This document shows positions 1-12,381 of a stretch of 64,000 bases of DNA, piece by piece. How positions within the stretch are numbered: the stretch's first letter is position 1; each line of letters starts with the position of its first letter. Below the pieces are notes generated by a model. That model did no database searches. It saw nothing but the letters and a program-made list of their open reading frames with translations, and was not told where the DNA came from. The position numbers and the translations under genes are program-made. This DNA is from Nyssa sinensis. Lineage: Eukaryota > Streptophyta > Magnoliopsida > Cornales > Nyssaceae. The stretch covers positions 27,240,340 through 27,304,339 of the forward strand of contig CM018050.1 in NCBI GenBank assembly GCA_008638375.1, written 5' to 3'.

Positions 1-244
1 CTCTTAATTTAATTTGCTCTTCAGTCACCCCCGTGGGTCTCATACTCGTGCATACGACATGAAACTCCTTTAGATACTTGTGAGGATCTTCACCTGCAAG
101 GCCATGAAAAGTGGGCAAGAGATGTATTAGTCCAGATTTTAATTCAAAAGTAGTATTAGCATCTAAAGTAGGAAACGTTATGCACAAGGGTTGTTGATTC
201 AAATCAGGGGCGGCAAGCTCTTTCAAAGTTTGATTTCTAGCCAT
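1..244 (-). CDS. Ty3-gypsy (Athila-type) gag, N-terminal part
   Basis: The reverse strand reads an open gag start from an ATG at 244 to the window edge, about 81 codons. It begins MARNQTLKELAAPDLNQQ and later contains LPTFHGLAGEDPHKYLKEF. This block is typical of the capsid N-terminus of plant Athila/Tat-type Ty3-gypsy gag, which packages element RNA into particles. The frame stays open upstream of this ATG to about 420, with an acidic DSDSEEEE run, but I see no other ATG there; a splice acceptor-like TTTGCAG lies near 370. The rest of the polyprotein lies outside the window, so whether it is intact cannot be judged. It belongs with the PBS at 668-685 and the LTR at 691-2145. Confidence 0.75.
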   Translation of the reverse strand, partial: MARNQTLKELAAPDLNQQPLCITFPTLDANTTFELKSGLIHLLPTFHGLAGEDPHKYLKEFHVVCTSMRPTGVTEEQIKLR

Positions 245-667
245 GACTTCCTCCTCTTCTGAATCAGAATCACTAGCAAATGGGGAATCAAGAGCTAGAT
301 TGTTTTCTTCAGAATTTCTCCAAGCTTCCCTCCTTAACCTGCACGAAGTTCTCTCTATTTCTAGATCGCACTGCAAATCACTTTGATTAGAAGATTGAGT
401 TACAGTAATAAACAATTAAGGAAACTCTAATAAAGCATGAAAAATAAATCAGGAAAAATCTAGAGTAATGAAAATAAAATAAAATAAAATAAAATTAAAA
501 AAATAAAATAAAATAAAAATAAAATCTAGAGTAATAAAAATAAATAAAAAAAATAAAAAATATTCTATGCTAAAATAAAAAAAATAAAAAAACTCAGCTT
601 AATTTTTTTTTTTAATTTCAAGAACGAAATAAGGATCACAAGAAGCACAAAAATCAACTAGAATCAC
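245..667 (-). other. Leader of the Athila-type element
   Basis: This is the untranslated leader between primer site and gag ATG. About 120 bases around 470-600 are a simple AAAAT/AAATA repeat tract. The part next to the ATG (244-420) is an open frame and may be translated. Confidence 0.5.
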
Positions 668-685
668 TCCTCAGCAACGACGCCA
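668..685 (-). promoter_or_regulatory. Primer-binding site, Athila type
   Basis: The reverse strand reads TGGCGTCGTTGCTGAGGA just inside the LTR end. It is a close variant of the TGGCGCCGTTGCCGGGGA primer site of Athila/Tat elements, which is usually assigned to tRNA-Asp. About five bases (AATTT) separate it from the LTR end. Confidence 0.7.
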
Positions 686-690
686 AAATT

Positions 691-1512
691 TGGTGTGTTG
701 TCGCAGGCAACCAAAAATAAAACTTAAACTCCTAAAAATATATATAGTAGTAGAAGTAAGGATTGTTCCCACGAAGAGTATCTAGCCTAGTTTTATGCTA
801 TGTGAACAATGATGGGAGGGGTTTGAGTATAACGAAAATAATTTAAAAAAAAAAAAAACAACTAAGGAACAATTCAAATTAAAGTATCAAATTCAATCAA
901 AAGAACAAGCATTGGTCTAAGTTAACATCCACCAACAGAATTTTACAACTGATCATTGATGCAAATATATATCAATTCACACTTTGAAAATTCACCATTG
1001 GAATTATTCTCCTATCTCTCCTTAGTCGCAATTAATTAGAAAACAAGCGATCTAATTAACCCTAACTACTAAACAACCCAAGACAAGCGCTAAAGGTTTA
1101 ATCTAGTAGTAGCTTTAAGAATTAGAAAGATCGATGAAGCTAAACAACACAAGCACAAGCGGTTGTATTTAATTTAGGCGAACGTTCTTCCTAAGATCTA
1201 GTAATTTCTGACGCAACAAATCATTAAATCTTAGTTACTTTACAAATTAGAGGGATCAAACAATTATGGATTTGATATCTAATCTAGCAATAGATTGCAA
1301 CGAATAATAGACTAATAGGCCTCCTAGTAATTAAACGAGACAATCATGAAAATAAGCACAGAAGAACATCCAATACTCAAAGCATAAATTGAACAATAAA
1401 AATAAATTAGATCTCACAGTTTTATTGATTCCGAGGCTTCCATTTCCTTCGACCAATTATAAAAGTTTAGCCACGTAGGGCCATGAAAACTCGAAAGAGA
1501 AGTTAAAGAAGA

Positions 1513-1549
<37 letters not shown>

Positions 1550-2145
1550 GAGAGTGAGAGAGAAATCTGATCTTCCTTCTCCTTTTACACGTTAATAACT
1601 AGTGTTGGAAGTCTACTAGAACTCCTAAAGATATTCTAATTATTATCCTAAAATAAAATTATCCAAATCTAACTATAAAAAGGAAAATAATAAAAATAAA
1701 ATAAAGTCCTAATATAACTAGGAAAAGTGGTGTTTTCAGCTGCAATTTTTGTGCACAACTTTTGAAAATACATCGTGTCAGGCCCGCGGATTAGAATTTT
1801 GCGCAGCTAAAAAAATGCCAGTAGTACAAGTGCAACAACTTCAAGGCCGACCTTGATGCAGCTGGAATCTCTCAAAATGCAAAACATGAATGTTATATAG
1901 TTGTTTCTTGGCTTTCCATAGCATCTTGAATCATCCCAATCGGAGCTCGGATGAAAGAGTTATGCCCCGATTACGAAGTGATGTCGAAGCTGTCCAAAAT
2001 CACCCAATTAGCTTCGTTTTGCACTTAGCGCCTCCATTTGCATTCTAAATCAAAATATAAGAATAATGAGTATATTTAGGCACCAAATAAGTATAAAAGA
2101 CTAAACATTAAGAGAGAAAAAATATGACATTTTGCATTCTTATCA
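691..2145 (-). mobile_element. 5' LTR of the Athila-type gypsy element (1455 bp)
   Basis: Read on the reverse strand the LTR begins TGATAAGAATGCAAAATG at 2145 and ends ACACACCA at 691, so it has TG..CA ends directly next to the primer site. It carries an (AG)n tract at about 1516-1562. A region at about 1795-2040 is also found in the LTRs of the unrelated element at 11162-13324. The partner LTR is outside the window, so age and target duplication cannot be read. Confidence 0.75.
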
Positions 2146-2149
2146 GCGG

Positions 2150-3570
2150 GTATTGGGGGCGAGAAGGCCTTCTAGGCAGGGGAATGACCCAATTCCTCAA
2201 AGACCGCCCATTCGGGAGAGTCTGAAATTAGCCTCATCTGCTTCTCTAGAGGGGGAGGCTCAGTAGAGGATGAAATCTCCCCAACTTTCTTCTTATTCCC
2301 TGGCACCCATCTGGTGACTAGAGACTTCTTCAAGCTCGCAGTGCGATCCTACACCAACCCAGCATCCATCAGATATTTTGGGGCAAGAATGGCTTCGTGC
2401 AAGTAATTGTTGGTCTGGAGAAGCTTTTTATACTTCTTCTAGAGATCGACGGTGAAGATTGATATTTTTGAAGCCCTTTTATCTACACAAAAATACAGAA
2501 AATGGGTAAAGTTAGGCCCAAAATACAGAAACATAAAGACAAAGAGAGGTAAATTGTAAAATAAAAATAAAAGGGGGCTCACCCTTAATGGCAGTCCTTC
2601 GTGGGAAGGTTGAAGCCTGGTTCTCAAAGTCCTCGAACTCCCAGCCTCCTTTCACGTAAAAGTACCACTTCTTCCAAGTCTTGTTAGAAGTGGGTACAAA
2701 TGAGAGAAGTCTGGACCCCTTATTGAAAGACATGTAGAACATGCCCTCCGACCTTAGGTATTTCATGTCTATATTACACCTAATCAAGGGGAGGTTTACC
2801 TCAACGTCATTCAAGTGGCCTAAAACTATGAAGCCAAGTAACTACCTCTAGTTGTTTATGTTTAGATCAGCTGAGCAAATCTTAAACTAACTAAAACATT
2901 CTCTAATAAAAGGGAGGAAGGGAAATCGAACCCTTATCTCAAATCACTCAAGGTAAGCACAGATCTCACCTTGTTGGATACTAGAAGGGCGGCCTATGGG
3001 TCCGATATCCTATAGGACACGTTTGTAGGGAAGTCAAAAATAGCCCTCAGAGCATCTGTCATGCTCTAAGTCATGGCGTTTTCACCCTCCTTCCTTTTGT
3101 GGGCTTTTCCAGAAGTTTTCCCACCTATGTTCCTAGGCTGTAAAAAAGCTTTAACTATCCTAACCATAGAACTTGGGGCTGGACTACCAACAACCCGATT
3201 TGATTTTCTATACTTTCCGAAGGGCTACTAACTACCAAATTTATTTCTACTTGGCTATTTACTTCATGAGGACCTACGATGGCGTAACTAGTGCCTAACT
3301 GGGAGTCGGAGGCAGACATTGCCTAAAATAAAAAAGATGAATGGTGAAGAATAGTAGAAGAACAGAGACAGGATCAGAAAAAATAAAGAGTTTAAAAAAA
3401 ATATAATTTTGGTACCAAACCTGATCGTGGCTTTGATCGGATGTAAACTTCTTCTGGTACATCGAAGAACGCTTTAGAAATGGCTCTTGGAGTTGAATAT
3501 TGCAAAGACAGAGTTCGAAATGTTGAAAAGAAGAGCGATGGAATACTTTTCCCCTTTTTATAGCATCCTA
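2150..3570 (-). pseudogene. Decayed plant transposon gene (Transposase_28-like region)
   Basis: A reverse-strand reading frame at 2591-2814 gives GMFYMSFNKGSRLLSF, then SNKTWKKWYFYVKGGWEF. This pattern (SNKxWKxxxFYVxGxWEF) is typical of the plant family called putative gypsy-type transposon or Transposase_28. A GT donor follows at about 2590. Upstream (higher coordinates) lie MSASDSQLGTSYAIVGPH from about 3320 and a short first exon, MYQKKFTSDQSHDQ, ending in a donor near 3420. A TATA box at 3553-3562 precedes it. Stop codons interrupt the frames, so I call it a pseudogene. No function beyond transposon origin is claimed. Confidence 0.5.
3553..3562 (-). promoter_or_regulatory. TATA box of the decayed transposon gene
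   Basis: The reverse strand reads GCTATAAAAAGGGG, a consensus TATA element. It lies about 100 bases upstream of the first ATG of the exon ending near 3420. Confidence 0.45.
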
Positions 3571-4330
3571 ACAGGCGCCCACGTTGGGGGACGCTACTTC
3601 GAAACCGCTATGGCAGTTGTGGCAATGATGGCCTCGTAATTCTAATGGGCAGTTGAAGCAATAAATGTCACTTCAACGGCTGTCATCTCAGAATACAGAA
3701 CGACGCATTTATGACTAGCACGTGTGTAACGTCTTAAAAACCCTAACCTTAGCTCAAGGTATGCTATAGAACTAAGGCTCAGGGGAGGGGGGGAGGAGTA
3801 GCTAATATACCATAATTTGACAACCATGTTCGTGGCGTGAAACATATTCAAATAGCTCTTTAGGATATAGATCATCAAAAGATTATTTCATCAAGGTCAA
3901 CCAAACACGAAGGTTCAGAGGTAAGTGGTTCAGAGCTTATCACCGCCTTCTATAGGCTACCGACCTCAGAATAAAGAAACATAGTTCTACATGGAAACTA
4001 CTATCTTCGGATATCTTCGAATCTCTATTTTTATGACTCCTAATCCTACTCAACTTAGGATATCTACAGCCTATAAATTAACTCATAAGATACGCTGTTA
4101 ATTTATGTTCAATTCTTTTCTTGAATTACTATTTTGATTTCGTTACTGATTTTATCATCGGAGCAGCTACCACCAGAGCCTTTCCGGTGACCTTCTGATT
4201 TCAAGTTCTTGATAGGCAACAAAGGACGGGAAGCCTTTTCACCAGAAAAGAGTAGCATCAGAAATAGATCTAAATAGATGATTATGAGAAGGATTTGTAA
4301 GATTGTATTCAGTTGGGCTTCCTAAAGAAA
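3571..4330. other. Unassigned, possible LTR relic
   Basis: No gene is visible. A plus-strand CTATAAATTAAC at about 4070 followed by ATCATCGGAGCAGC at about 4150 resembles the TATA-to-R/U5 part of plant gypsy LTRs. No ends or target duplication were found. Confidence 0.25.
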
Positions 4331-4390
4331 TTATTTTTTTTCTCTTATTTATTTCATTTTTTGTTCTGATTTTTTATTCTATTTTTTCAT

Positions 4391-4392
4391 AT

Positions 4393-4423
<31 letters not shown>
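4391..4423. repeat. (TA)n(TG)n microsatellite
   Basis: About six TA units run directly into about nine TG units. The flanking sequence to 5100 is AT-rich and I see no gene in it. Confidence 0.85.
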
Positions 4424-5103
4424 TGATGCAGTTCAATTGACTCTATTTGTTGCGATTAGAATTCTTGTTTTCAAAGAAATGGAATTCAATTCTTCTTTGC
4501 AAAATATAGTCCACTTTGCTAACAAAAAAAAAAAATATAGTCCACTTGCTCAGGCAATTTGGTTTGAGATGCCTTTGGGATCAAGTGGCATTGGATTGAT
4601 AGAGAAAGAATCCAACATCAATCCTGCTATCATCTAACATTTGGCAATAACAACTTGGCTCACTAATGTATTAGTACAATTTCCATAAATCATTGCACAA
4701 ACTAATTCCAATCAGTGCAATATTTCAAAACCATTTTTACTCCTTGTGATTAACATTAGGTAATCACTTGTAAACTCATTAGAGAGATGAACCAAACATG
4801 ATATATATACACACAATTAGAATGACGTATTTGAAATTCGTGTTTAATTAGAACTAATGCACTTTACACCTACATTTGGTTGGGAATTCTAAGAAGGGAA
4901 AATTGGTCAGTTCAACATCTTTTATGAGGGTAAAATTGTTATTTAACTTGTAAAAGTATGGGTATACATGCCCTTTTATTATTATCAAGGATAAAGTTGT
5001 TATTTTGAAAATTTAAATTTGATGATGTCAATAAAAAGTAAGCTGACAGTGACGAACCGTCAATTTAAGAGAAAAAGTGTTAAAAATTGTTACATCATAA
5101 AGA

Positions 5104-5595
5104 GGAATAGCAACGGGACGGATTCGGGGTAGGGTGCCTTTTCCCAACCTTGACCTCATTTATATTCCTTACTCTCGACCCTGCCCCATCCCGCCTAGAG
5201 GTTCAATCTGACCCCGACCTCGTTTATATTTCCCGACACTGCCTCACCCAATAAAATTTTTTTTCAAAGTAAAAAAATTTTTTGGTAAGTAATTAAACCT
5301 TTATTATCAAAACAACTAATAAGAGAAAAAAAATAATATGAGTATGCTATGAGAAATGTTAAAACTAATTTTATATAGTGTAATTTATGGTAAAACTAGT
5401 GTACATAGAGATAAATATATATATATATATATATATAAATGGGACGACATTCGAGTAGGGTAACCATCCCCCAACCCAACCCCAACCCCAACACCAACCT
5501 AACCGGATTTTCGAAATTTCACCTTGGCACCGTTTATGAACAATTAGTACCCACCCCATTAGGGGTGGGACGGGGCAAGGAAAATTGCCATCCCC
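5104..5595. mobile_element. MITE-like relic with GGGATGGCAA-type ends
   Basis: The left end reads GGAATAGCAACGGGACGG. The right end, read inward on the other strand, is GGGGATGGCAATTTTCC and then CCCCGTCCCACCCC. The ends are imperfect inverted repeats of a G-rich type common in plant non-autonomous DNA transposons. The middle holds CCCAACCCC-type repeats and a (TA)n run at about 5416-5438. No clear target duplication was found, so the limits are approximate. Confidence 0.35.
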
Positions 5596-5599
5596 ATTC

Positions 5600-6713
5600 A
5601 CAAAGGAGTGCATTGTAATTATTCCAACTAGAAGGAGACTGTTTGCAATTGTCAAAAAGGTCAAGGGTGTTAGGTGTTATTTTACCAATTTTTTTATAAA
5701 AAATTAGAAAATATTAAGATAAATTATGTTGACTTCTCTTAATGTTTCTGAAATTACATTATCCTCTCATATTTTTACTAACAAACTACAAATACTTCTC
5801 TAAAGTCAATTTCTTTCTTCAAAATGTCAAGGTTGCCCATTTCATTAATTGTTTTTGTTTTTTTTTTCTAATTTTTTTTTCTAATTTTTTATTTTATATA
5901 AAAATAAATTTAAGGTAAATGACTTATTTTTATTTTATATAAAAAAATAAAATTAAAAGTAAAATTTTAATTAATATTTATTTTTAAAAAAAATTCAAAA
6001 AAAGTGTTCAAAATTAAAAAAAAATGTGAAATAAAATATGAAAATGGTAGTTTTATCATTTAAAAAAAAATTTAACTGAAAATTGATATTTGTACTTGTC
6101 AAGTAAAAGAAAAAAGATCGGTGTAATTTAAAAAACTTAAGAAAAATCAATAAAATTATCATAAACTTCAAGAGAGGTTGCTGACAATTTACCAAAAAAT
6201 ATTATTAGTAGTTCTCATACCAACTATGGACTCGTTCCACCTTTGATGTGATGTAATCAATGTCATTGGCTAGATTGTTGATGAGTGTGCTGTTGGTTGA
6301 GCGGTGTAGTTAGTTATTTAAATTCTCAAACTATGTAACAACTAAAGAAATCCATACCGAGCGGTGTAATTAGCTATTTAAATTCACGCCGGCATACAAC
6401 ATATAGTTTCCACAGTTTTTATCCCCAGAAAAACATAAAGAAAATAAAAAATAAAAAATACTACAATTCTCATAATTCTCATAGCATTTTAAGAGTCTGT
6501 CATTCATGAGATTCAACAATTGACTTGTAGATGCAATGCAATACCACAAATTCACTTTCAATTGTATAACAAACGAAATTGACTTGTGATTTTCTCTCTG
6601 AATAATAAATCTTATTTAGCGGAAGTCCAAGTTGTTCGAATTGCGTATAACAAAGGTTACAGTTTCAAATTCGTCCAAGTAATTAACCTTATTTAAGCCA
6701 ACCTGCTAGGATT
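5600..6713. other. AT-rich spacer downstream of gene A
   Basis: No coding sequence is visible. A segment reading GAGCGGTGTAGTTAGTTATT at about 6299 recurs 60 bases later at about 6359 with two changes, a small tandem duplication. The 3' untranslated region of gene A must lie in the right-hand part. Confidence 0.4.
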
Positions 6714-8717
6714 TTAGTTTAAATCTCCCACTTTCCCAATCCTCAGGTGAACAGGAAACTTAACAACCTTTTGGCCATTGCCATCTTCACTCCAAGCACG
6801 CTTAAAATCCCCAATCACATCATCTCTCAAGAGCTCGACACCCTTCTCTTGTGCCGTATGATATGCTGACCATGATCTTATGTATGTAAAAAAGCCATCC
6901 AAATCCATTAATCTCTCTGTTTGGAACTCAAATGGTCCTGTGTGATCAGCTCCATCCACCGGCACAAATGGAAAATCAATGCTCCTGTACTTGTCATCCA
7001 CCAATTTGCGGGCTGGTTCCCAATAAGGCTTTGAATCAATGGTGTAAAATCGCTGGAAGACAGGGTCGAAGCACTCGTTAATTTCTGGCACAGTGTAGCA
7101 CCATGCAGCAATCACTCCGTGGGGCTCCTTGAGCACCCACTTCACCTGTTGGTAGAAGCTAGGAAGGTCCAACCAATGCAGAGCTTGAGCAATGGTCACT
7201 AAATCAAGGCTTGATTGAAGTGCAACATCATGTTCAAGTTGTGTCATGGACATGTTGGGAGGAGTACATTGATATCGCACGTTGGGAAGCTTGGGCGCGA
7301 AGTCCAGTTGCTTTTGGCTGGTGTCAGTGGCTATGACGTTCTTGTATATCCCAGCTAACTGAAAATTGACTTATATTAGTAAAAAATTGATGTTGCAAAT
7401 GAAATCAATCATATGATCATCTCCCCTTTATTAGGTGATTCATGGATCATGAACTTTCTTTGTTGAACAGAAAATTGCAGCTCACAAGAGCTGCAGGAAT
7501 AGTTAAAGTGGAACTGGATGTCTAAGAAAGCTTTTGTGAAACAATTGTCAGCTTGGTTTCCTCCATTTTCTTCTGGTCTAGACCACACCCTATTAACAGC
7601 TGCTCAAACACATTGGGCATGACTTATATTTCCCAAATCTTTATTTCATATATTAATATTCCATTGGATCATATTCTTGAAATATCTGTCAACTAAATTA
7701 GATAAGCCAAATCATATAATTGGAGGGAATTATATTTGAGAAAGACAACAACCTAAAAGACTTTCCAAAGGATTAAAATTTCATTTTTTATTCGAATGGA
7801 AATAATTATTAATTATCTGTTTGAATAAGGACATAATTAATTATTCACTCATAATTCTTACATGTTATATAAAAAAATGTGTAAAAGGAGAGCCATTTAT
7901 CTTTAAAAAATATTAATATCATCACTCTTTTAGGAAATTAGCAATTGTTTTTTGTGATTTTCTCATATATTATATAAAATTTATTTCGAAAACATGTAAC
8001 TAAATAAGTTTCTTTAAAAATTCAAATATAAATTGCATGTTAGGTTTCTTCTCCAATAGCTTCTTCATCAAAACAATCTTCTAATTGGAAGATGTGATAC
8101 TTCGCGTCTCTGTAACTCTGTATCCGGTAGTGCAAATATGGTGTATAGTAATGAATTAAAAATAGAGATTATGAAATTGAAAATAAACTTTTGAGAAATT
8201 CAAATTACAAGTCAAAAGAAAAAGATAAACAAATATAGGGTTCATGTATGTAAAGGACTAGGTTTGTGATTTGAAGTTGTCAGTTTATTATTTTATTCTT
8301 CTTTTATTTAAATCATTATGTAAGGCCTTTCCGGTGGAATTTTACTGATAATACCAAGTTGGTCTTAATTAATATATTGTAATATTAATTGAAATTATAA
8401 AACCTTATAAATATATATATATATATATATATGTTACTTCATCTGGCAAATCATGTTGGGAGGCAAAAGACTCGAAATCATTTAATTGAAGAACAATAAC
8501 TCTAAAAAAAATTGCCCAAATAAATCAGAAGTTTTGCTAGTATATATATAGAGAGAGAGAGACTCACAGATGTTGCTGCCTGGCCGCTGCCAGTGCCGAC
8601 ATCCCATGCGAGGTCGTGATTGGGTGTCTTGGACACAATGAATTGGAACAATTCTTCTGGGTAACTCGGCCGGGCCACCGAGTACTGCTTCGCCTGTTTA
8701 AGGAACAAATCTGCCAT
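6714..8717 (-). CDS. Class I SAM-dependent methyltransferase, gene A (2 exons)
   Basis: Exon 1 is 8568-8717 (50 codons from ATG MADLFLKQAK) and exon 2 is 6714-7358 (214 codons plus stop), giving 264 aa. The intron (7359-8567) has a GTGAGT donor, a TTTCAG acceptor and phase 0. Motif I, DVGTGSGQAA, at residues 39-48 is the SAM-binding loop. The acidic residue after strand 2 is Asp62 in IATDTS. The motif IV region is DLVTIAQALHW at 102-112. Layout and length fit the plant family annotated as putative methyltransferase DDB_G0268948-like or embryo-abundant-protein-like, soluble enzymes whose substrates are mostly unknown. No signal peptide or membrane segment is seen. All frames are open. It is about 75-80% identical by eye to gene B. 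The 5' leader is GA-rich, and no good TATA box is seen. Confidence 0.9.
7359..8567 (-). other. Intron of gene A
   Basis: The intron is about 1.2 kb and AT-rich. It contains a (TA)n run near 8409-8432 and a (GA)n run next to the donor at 8551-8561. No transposon ends were recognised in it. Confidence 0.8.
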
Positions 8718-10015
8718 CTCCTTCTTTCTCTCTTCTACCCTTCTCTCTGCCGATACCCGAAGATCTTTACGCTGTGTTTGTATTTAACTCAGATACTACC
8801 TATTTGTATGGCATTCAGTAGTGCCGTCCTGGGTTTGACGATGGCGGCGGAACCCCCTAGGTTCGAGGAAGTGTCGTCAAATATATTTTTTAGTAGAGAT
8901 ATTTAGAACTTTGAATTTTTTATTTTTTATTTTTTGATGAATCTATGAGGGATATTTTGTGATCAAGTTCTCTTCTTTTTTAGAGTAAGATTCACTTTTT
9001 AGGTTCTAGCTGTCAAATATTGATGCAAAAAAAATTTGAACTCGAGATGCTTAAATTTTATTCTCAACGTTTTTATCGTTCAGTCATAATTCTGGCTAAT
9101 ATCCCACTTTGATTTCACCCTATCACATAAATGAGATATTATTATTCATTTAATAAATAGTTAGTCTCACTCATGTGAGATGGTAAGATTAAAATAGGAT
9201 AAAAAGTGTGAGATACATAGCATTGCTTTTTTTATTACTTTGTTTATTAACGTCGCTCACTTTTTGTTTATTAGATGCTTGTTTGGATGAATGATTAAAA
9301 AATATAGATTGAGAAACTTACGATTTAAGAAAAGTACGAGTTGACAAGTATAATTTGAGTTAAAAGAAAGTACAATTTAAAAAAAATACGAGTTAACAAA
9401 CGACAGTTTGAGTTAAGGAAAAGTACAATTTGAGAAAATCGAAAATTAAAAAATTATAATTTGAGTTAAACGGTAAGAATATTGTAATGTTTAGATGAAC
9501 TATTAAAAATATTTAATATATTTTTATTGTAACTTCGTTTATTAATGCCGTTACCCTTTGTCGTTGTTTCAAGGTGTGTCACTTGTTCAAATGGTATTAA
9601 ATTTGCTAATTGTTACCTTGTGCCTGCATTATTGGTAGTAGACGAAAAGGGAATCGTGACTGCATTCTACGTATTACAAGTTTGGGAACTGATTACATCC
9701 CTTGTGATGCTATGACACAAATGGCAAGAATATATATATTAGAGGTGGTCCTATTTTGTATTTTACAAAATGATTCATTTAAACTTTATGATCAAGTTTT
9801 AGATTGTATTAGAGATTAGGTTCTTAGCCACCAATTCTGACTTGTTTGAATATTTGAAACAAATTGAGACTTGATCTTGCCTGATCTTTATTAGGTATTT
9901 TGTGTTTATTTCTTTTCATAAGAAGACTAAAAGAATAACTTTTTTTTTATTACCATTTATCGTTCTTTGTTTTTTTTCTTCTTATTCATTCGAGCCTCTC
10001 TTTTTAATAGATTTA
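8718..10015. other. Upstream region of gene A
   Basis: No gene is supported. At about 9300-9470 the motifs AAAGTACRAKTT and ATAATTTGAGTTAA recur several times in loose tandem, probably an old degenerate repeat. At about 9098-9216 the segments TATCCCACTTTGATTTCACC and, on the other strand, TATCTCACACTTTTTATCC face each other, which may be a small MITE remnant. Confidence 0.35.
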
Positions 10016-10023
10016 GTGTAGAT

Positions 10024-10559
10024 TAGGGGTGTCAATTTGTGTTATCGTATCGTGTTTGAATCGTGTCAAGACATACATATTCGAAAATATGTGTGAACCC
10101 TAACCCGACACTATTAACTAATCGTGTCAAGTTTTAAAACTCAAACCTAACATATTTATTAAACAGGTTATACATGTCGACACACTTAACCTGTTTATTT
10201 TAATTTTTTTATTTTTTAAATAAAAAAATTTACTTATCTTTTAATATGTATAGATAATTTTCAAGTTTAGTAACTTTGGATATGGGTCAAATCAAAGTAG
10301 AAACCTCTTTTATAAATAAAAAATCTCAAAACCTTGATAAATATTTGATGTGAGACGAATTACCTTAACTCATAATATATTTTATAATTAAACGTGTTAA
10401 GTCGTGTTAAATGGGTTGACACTAGTAAAACCCAAACACGACCTATTTATTAATCATGTTATACATGTCAACCCGTTTATGACCCAAACTCATTTATGCT
10501 AAACTCAAACCCGTTAACTTTGTGTCGTATTCGAGTCGTGTTAAAAATTGACACCCCTA
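10024..10559. mobile_element. hAT-type MITE (536 bp) with 8-bp target duplication
   Basis: The ends are TAGGGGTGTCAATTT and its exact inverse AAATTGACACCCCTA. The flanks are gtgtagat (10016-10023) and gtgtaaat (10560-10567), an 8-bp duplication with one change, as expected for hAT insertion. The inside is non-coding. It repeats motifs such as CGTGTCAAG, ACCCGACAC and TGTCGACACACTTAACC in both orientations. Confidence 0.85.
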
Positions 10560-10567
10560 GTGTAAAT

Positions 10568-11156
10568 CCTCCTTTTCTTCCAAAAAAAAAAAAAAACACA
10601 GAACAAAAACAAGAAACAAAACAAAAAAGAAGAGAAGAACTTTTTCAATAGATTCCTCTTATTCATGATGTATCGGGTTCTTACTAATTTTTTACATAGT
10701 ATAATAACAATATCAGATTAATCTAAGATTAGTTTTTTACAGAGACAATACAATAACAAAAGTGGATTAATCTAAGATTTGATTCTTGATTGAACCTGTA
10801 GAACCTATCCATCTGATGTAGTTCTAATAACTATGATAATATTTGATTCTTTATTATTATTTGAGCTAACTATACTGACCTCTCATGACTTATCTCACAT
10901 TTACGAGGACATCTCCTTGGTTATATTGAAAAATTCCTCCTTAGTATAAAATTTTTCATTGACGATATTAGGGTCAACTAATTTTTTTTGTATGACTAAA
11001 ATACCCTTGTATGTTAGATTGACCCTTCCTATTTTTTCATAAATCACAAGGAGATTCGTATAATTATAAAATATCATAGAGGATGTCAACAATGCGCGCA
11101 ATCCTTCATTTCGCATGCAAATTCTAGGAGAGGATTTTCATGCATCCTCTTAGTAG
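10568..11156. other. Spacer, nothing recognised
   Basis: This is AT-rich sequence with an A-run near 10580. Short open frames here have no recognisable features. Confidence 0.5.
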
Positions 11157-11161
11157 TATTA

Positions 11162-12089
11162 TGATGCAAACCTCGCTAAGAATAACGAGATCCGTCAACG
11201 AGATAAGAATCCAAGATCGTTTTACAATCAGATCTGAATGGACAGACCTCGACCCATTGTATACGACAAATAAGAACCTCGGTATATCTGACCTCAACCC
11301 GTTGTTCAGTGCGAAATAAGAACTTTGGTATAAGGAAGATGCCACAAATGGTAGTAGAAATCCGTTTGATAAGTCGTCACAGACCTCAACCCGTTATTTA
11401 CGACAAACAAGAACCTCGATATATATGACCTCAACCCATTGTTTAATGCGAAACAAGAATCTCGATATAAGGAAGACGCCACAAACGATGGTGGAAATTC
11501 GTTTGATAAGTCGTTGGTGAACGCCACAGGAAATCCCGATAAATTCAGATAGTTTTTCAAAGAACCGTAGAGAAAATACTTTTCAAAAATTTATTGAATA
11601 ATCATCCTTTTGCCAAATGCGGCTACAAGTTATTTTTAAAACATTCTATGAAACCCGAGGGCCTAATAAGGCCTACATCAATTAAAAGAAATGGGCTGAA
11701 CATCTTCAGGCCCAAAACATCCTAAACTACCGACTAAAAATTATAAAAGAAATTCACTAGTTAAGTTAGAATTTCGCATAGCCAAAACGTCATCAGTGCA
11801 GGTGCATCAACTTCAAGTCTGATTTTGACCTTGGTTAAGCCCGAATCTCGGAAAACTCAAAACATGAAAGTTGTAGAAATATTTCTTAGCTTTTCATATC
11901 ATTTTAAATCATCTCAATCGGAGCTCAGATAAGAGAGTTATGCCCAGATTACGAAGTGACGTCGAAACTGTACGAAAATCACCCAATTAGCGTTTTTGTG
12001 CACTTAACTTTTTAACTCTCGACCTTGTGTTTGGCCCATCTGAAACTTGTAAAGGATCTTTAAGACTCGGTCTACCATGGTGCCCATCA
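11162..12089 (-). repeat. 3' LTR of the compact element
   Basis: Contains a tandem duplication of 137 bp (11245-11381 and 11382-about 11517) that is also present in the partner LTR, so it predates insertion. The segment 11765-12003 resembles part of the Athila LTR at 1795-2040. Confidence 0.9.
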
Positions 12090-12102
12090 TTCCCCCTCTC
12101 TT
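12090..12102 (-). promoter_or_regulatory. Polypurine tract
   Basis: The reverse strand reads GAAGAGAGGGGGAA directly before the 3' LTR start TGATGG, as expected for plus-strand priming. A second copy of this LTR-edge/PPT junction lies at about 12120-12172. Confidence 0.75.
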
Positions 12103-12123
12103 CAAAAGGATTCGTCCTCGAAT

Positions 12124-12190
12124 CTTTAAGACTCGGTCCGCCATGGTGCCCATCATTCCCCCTCTCCTCAAAAACATTCGACCACGAATC
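12124..12190 (-). repeat. Duplicated LTR/PPT junction inside the element
   Basis: Plus strand CTTTAAGACTCGGTCCGCC through the TGCCCATCAT edge and CCCCCTCTCCTC repeats the junction at about 12057-12120. The 3' end of the internal region thus holds a second LTR edge with its own purine tract. Confidence 0.75.
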
Positions 12191-12210
12191 GTCACCTGCA
12201 TCAAAGGGAG

Positions 12211-12215
12211 AAATA

Positions 12216-12249
<34 letters not shown>

Positions 12250-12323
12250 GTGAACTCTTTTTTTTTTTTTTTTTTGGTACTCTTTTTCTTTTTTTTTTTT
12301 GTACTCTCCTTTTTTTTTTTTTC
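12211..12323. repeat. (TA)n and T-run low-complexity core
   Basis: About ten TA units are followed by four runs of 11-22 T separated by short GTGAACTC/GGTACTC spacers. Open frames here encode only Lys or Phe runs and are artefacts. Confidence 0.85.
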
Positions 12324-12381
12324 AGGGATAATAATCTAACGCAAGAATTAAAAGGATAGATTAGACCTAATTTGTAGTCTG

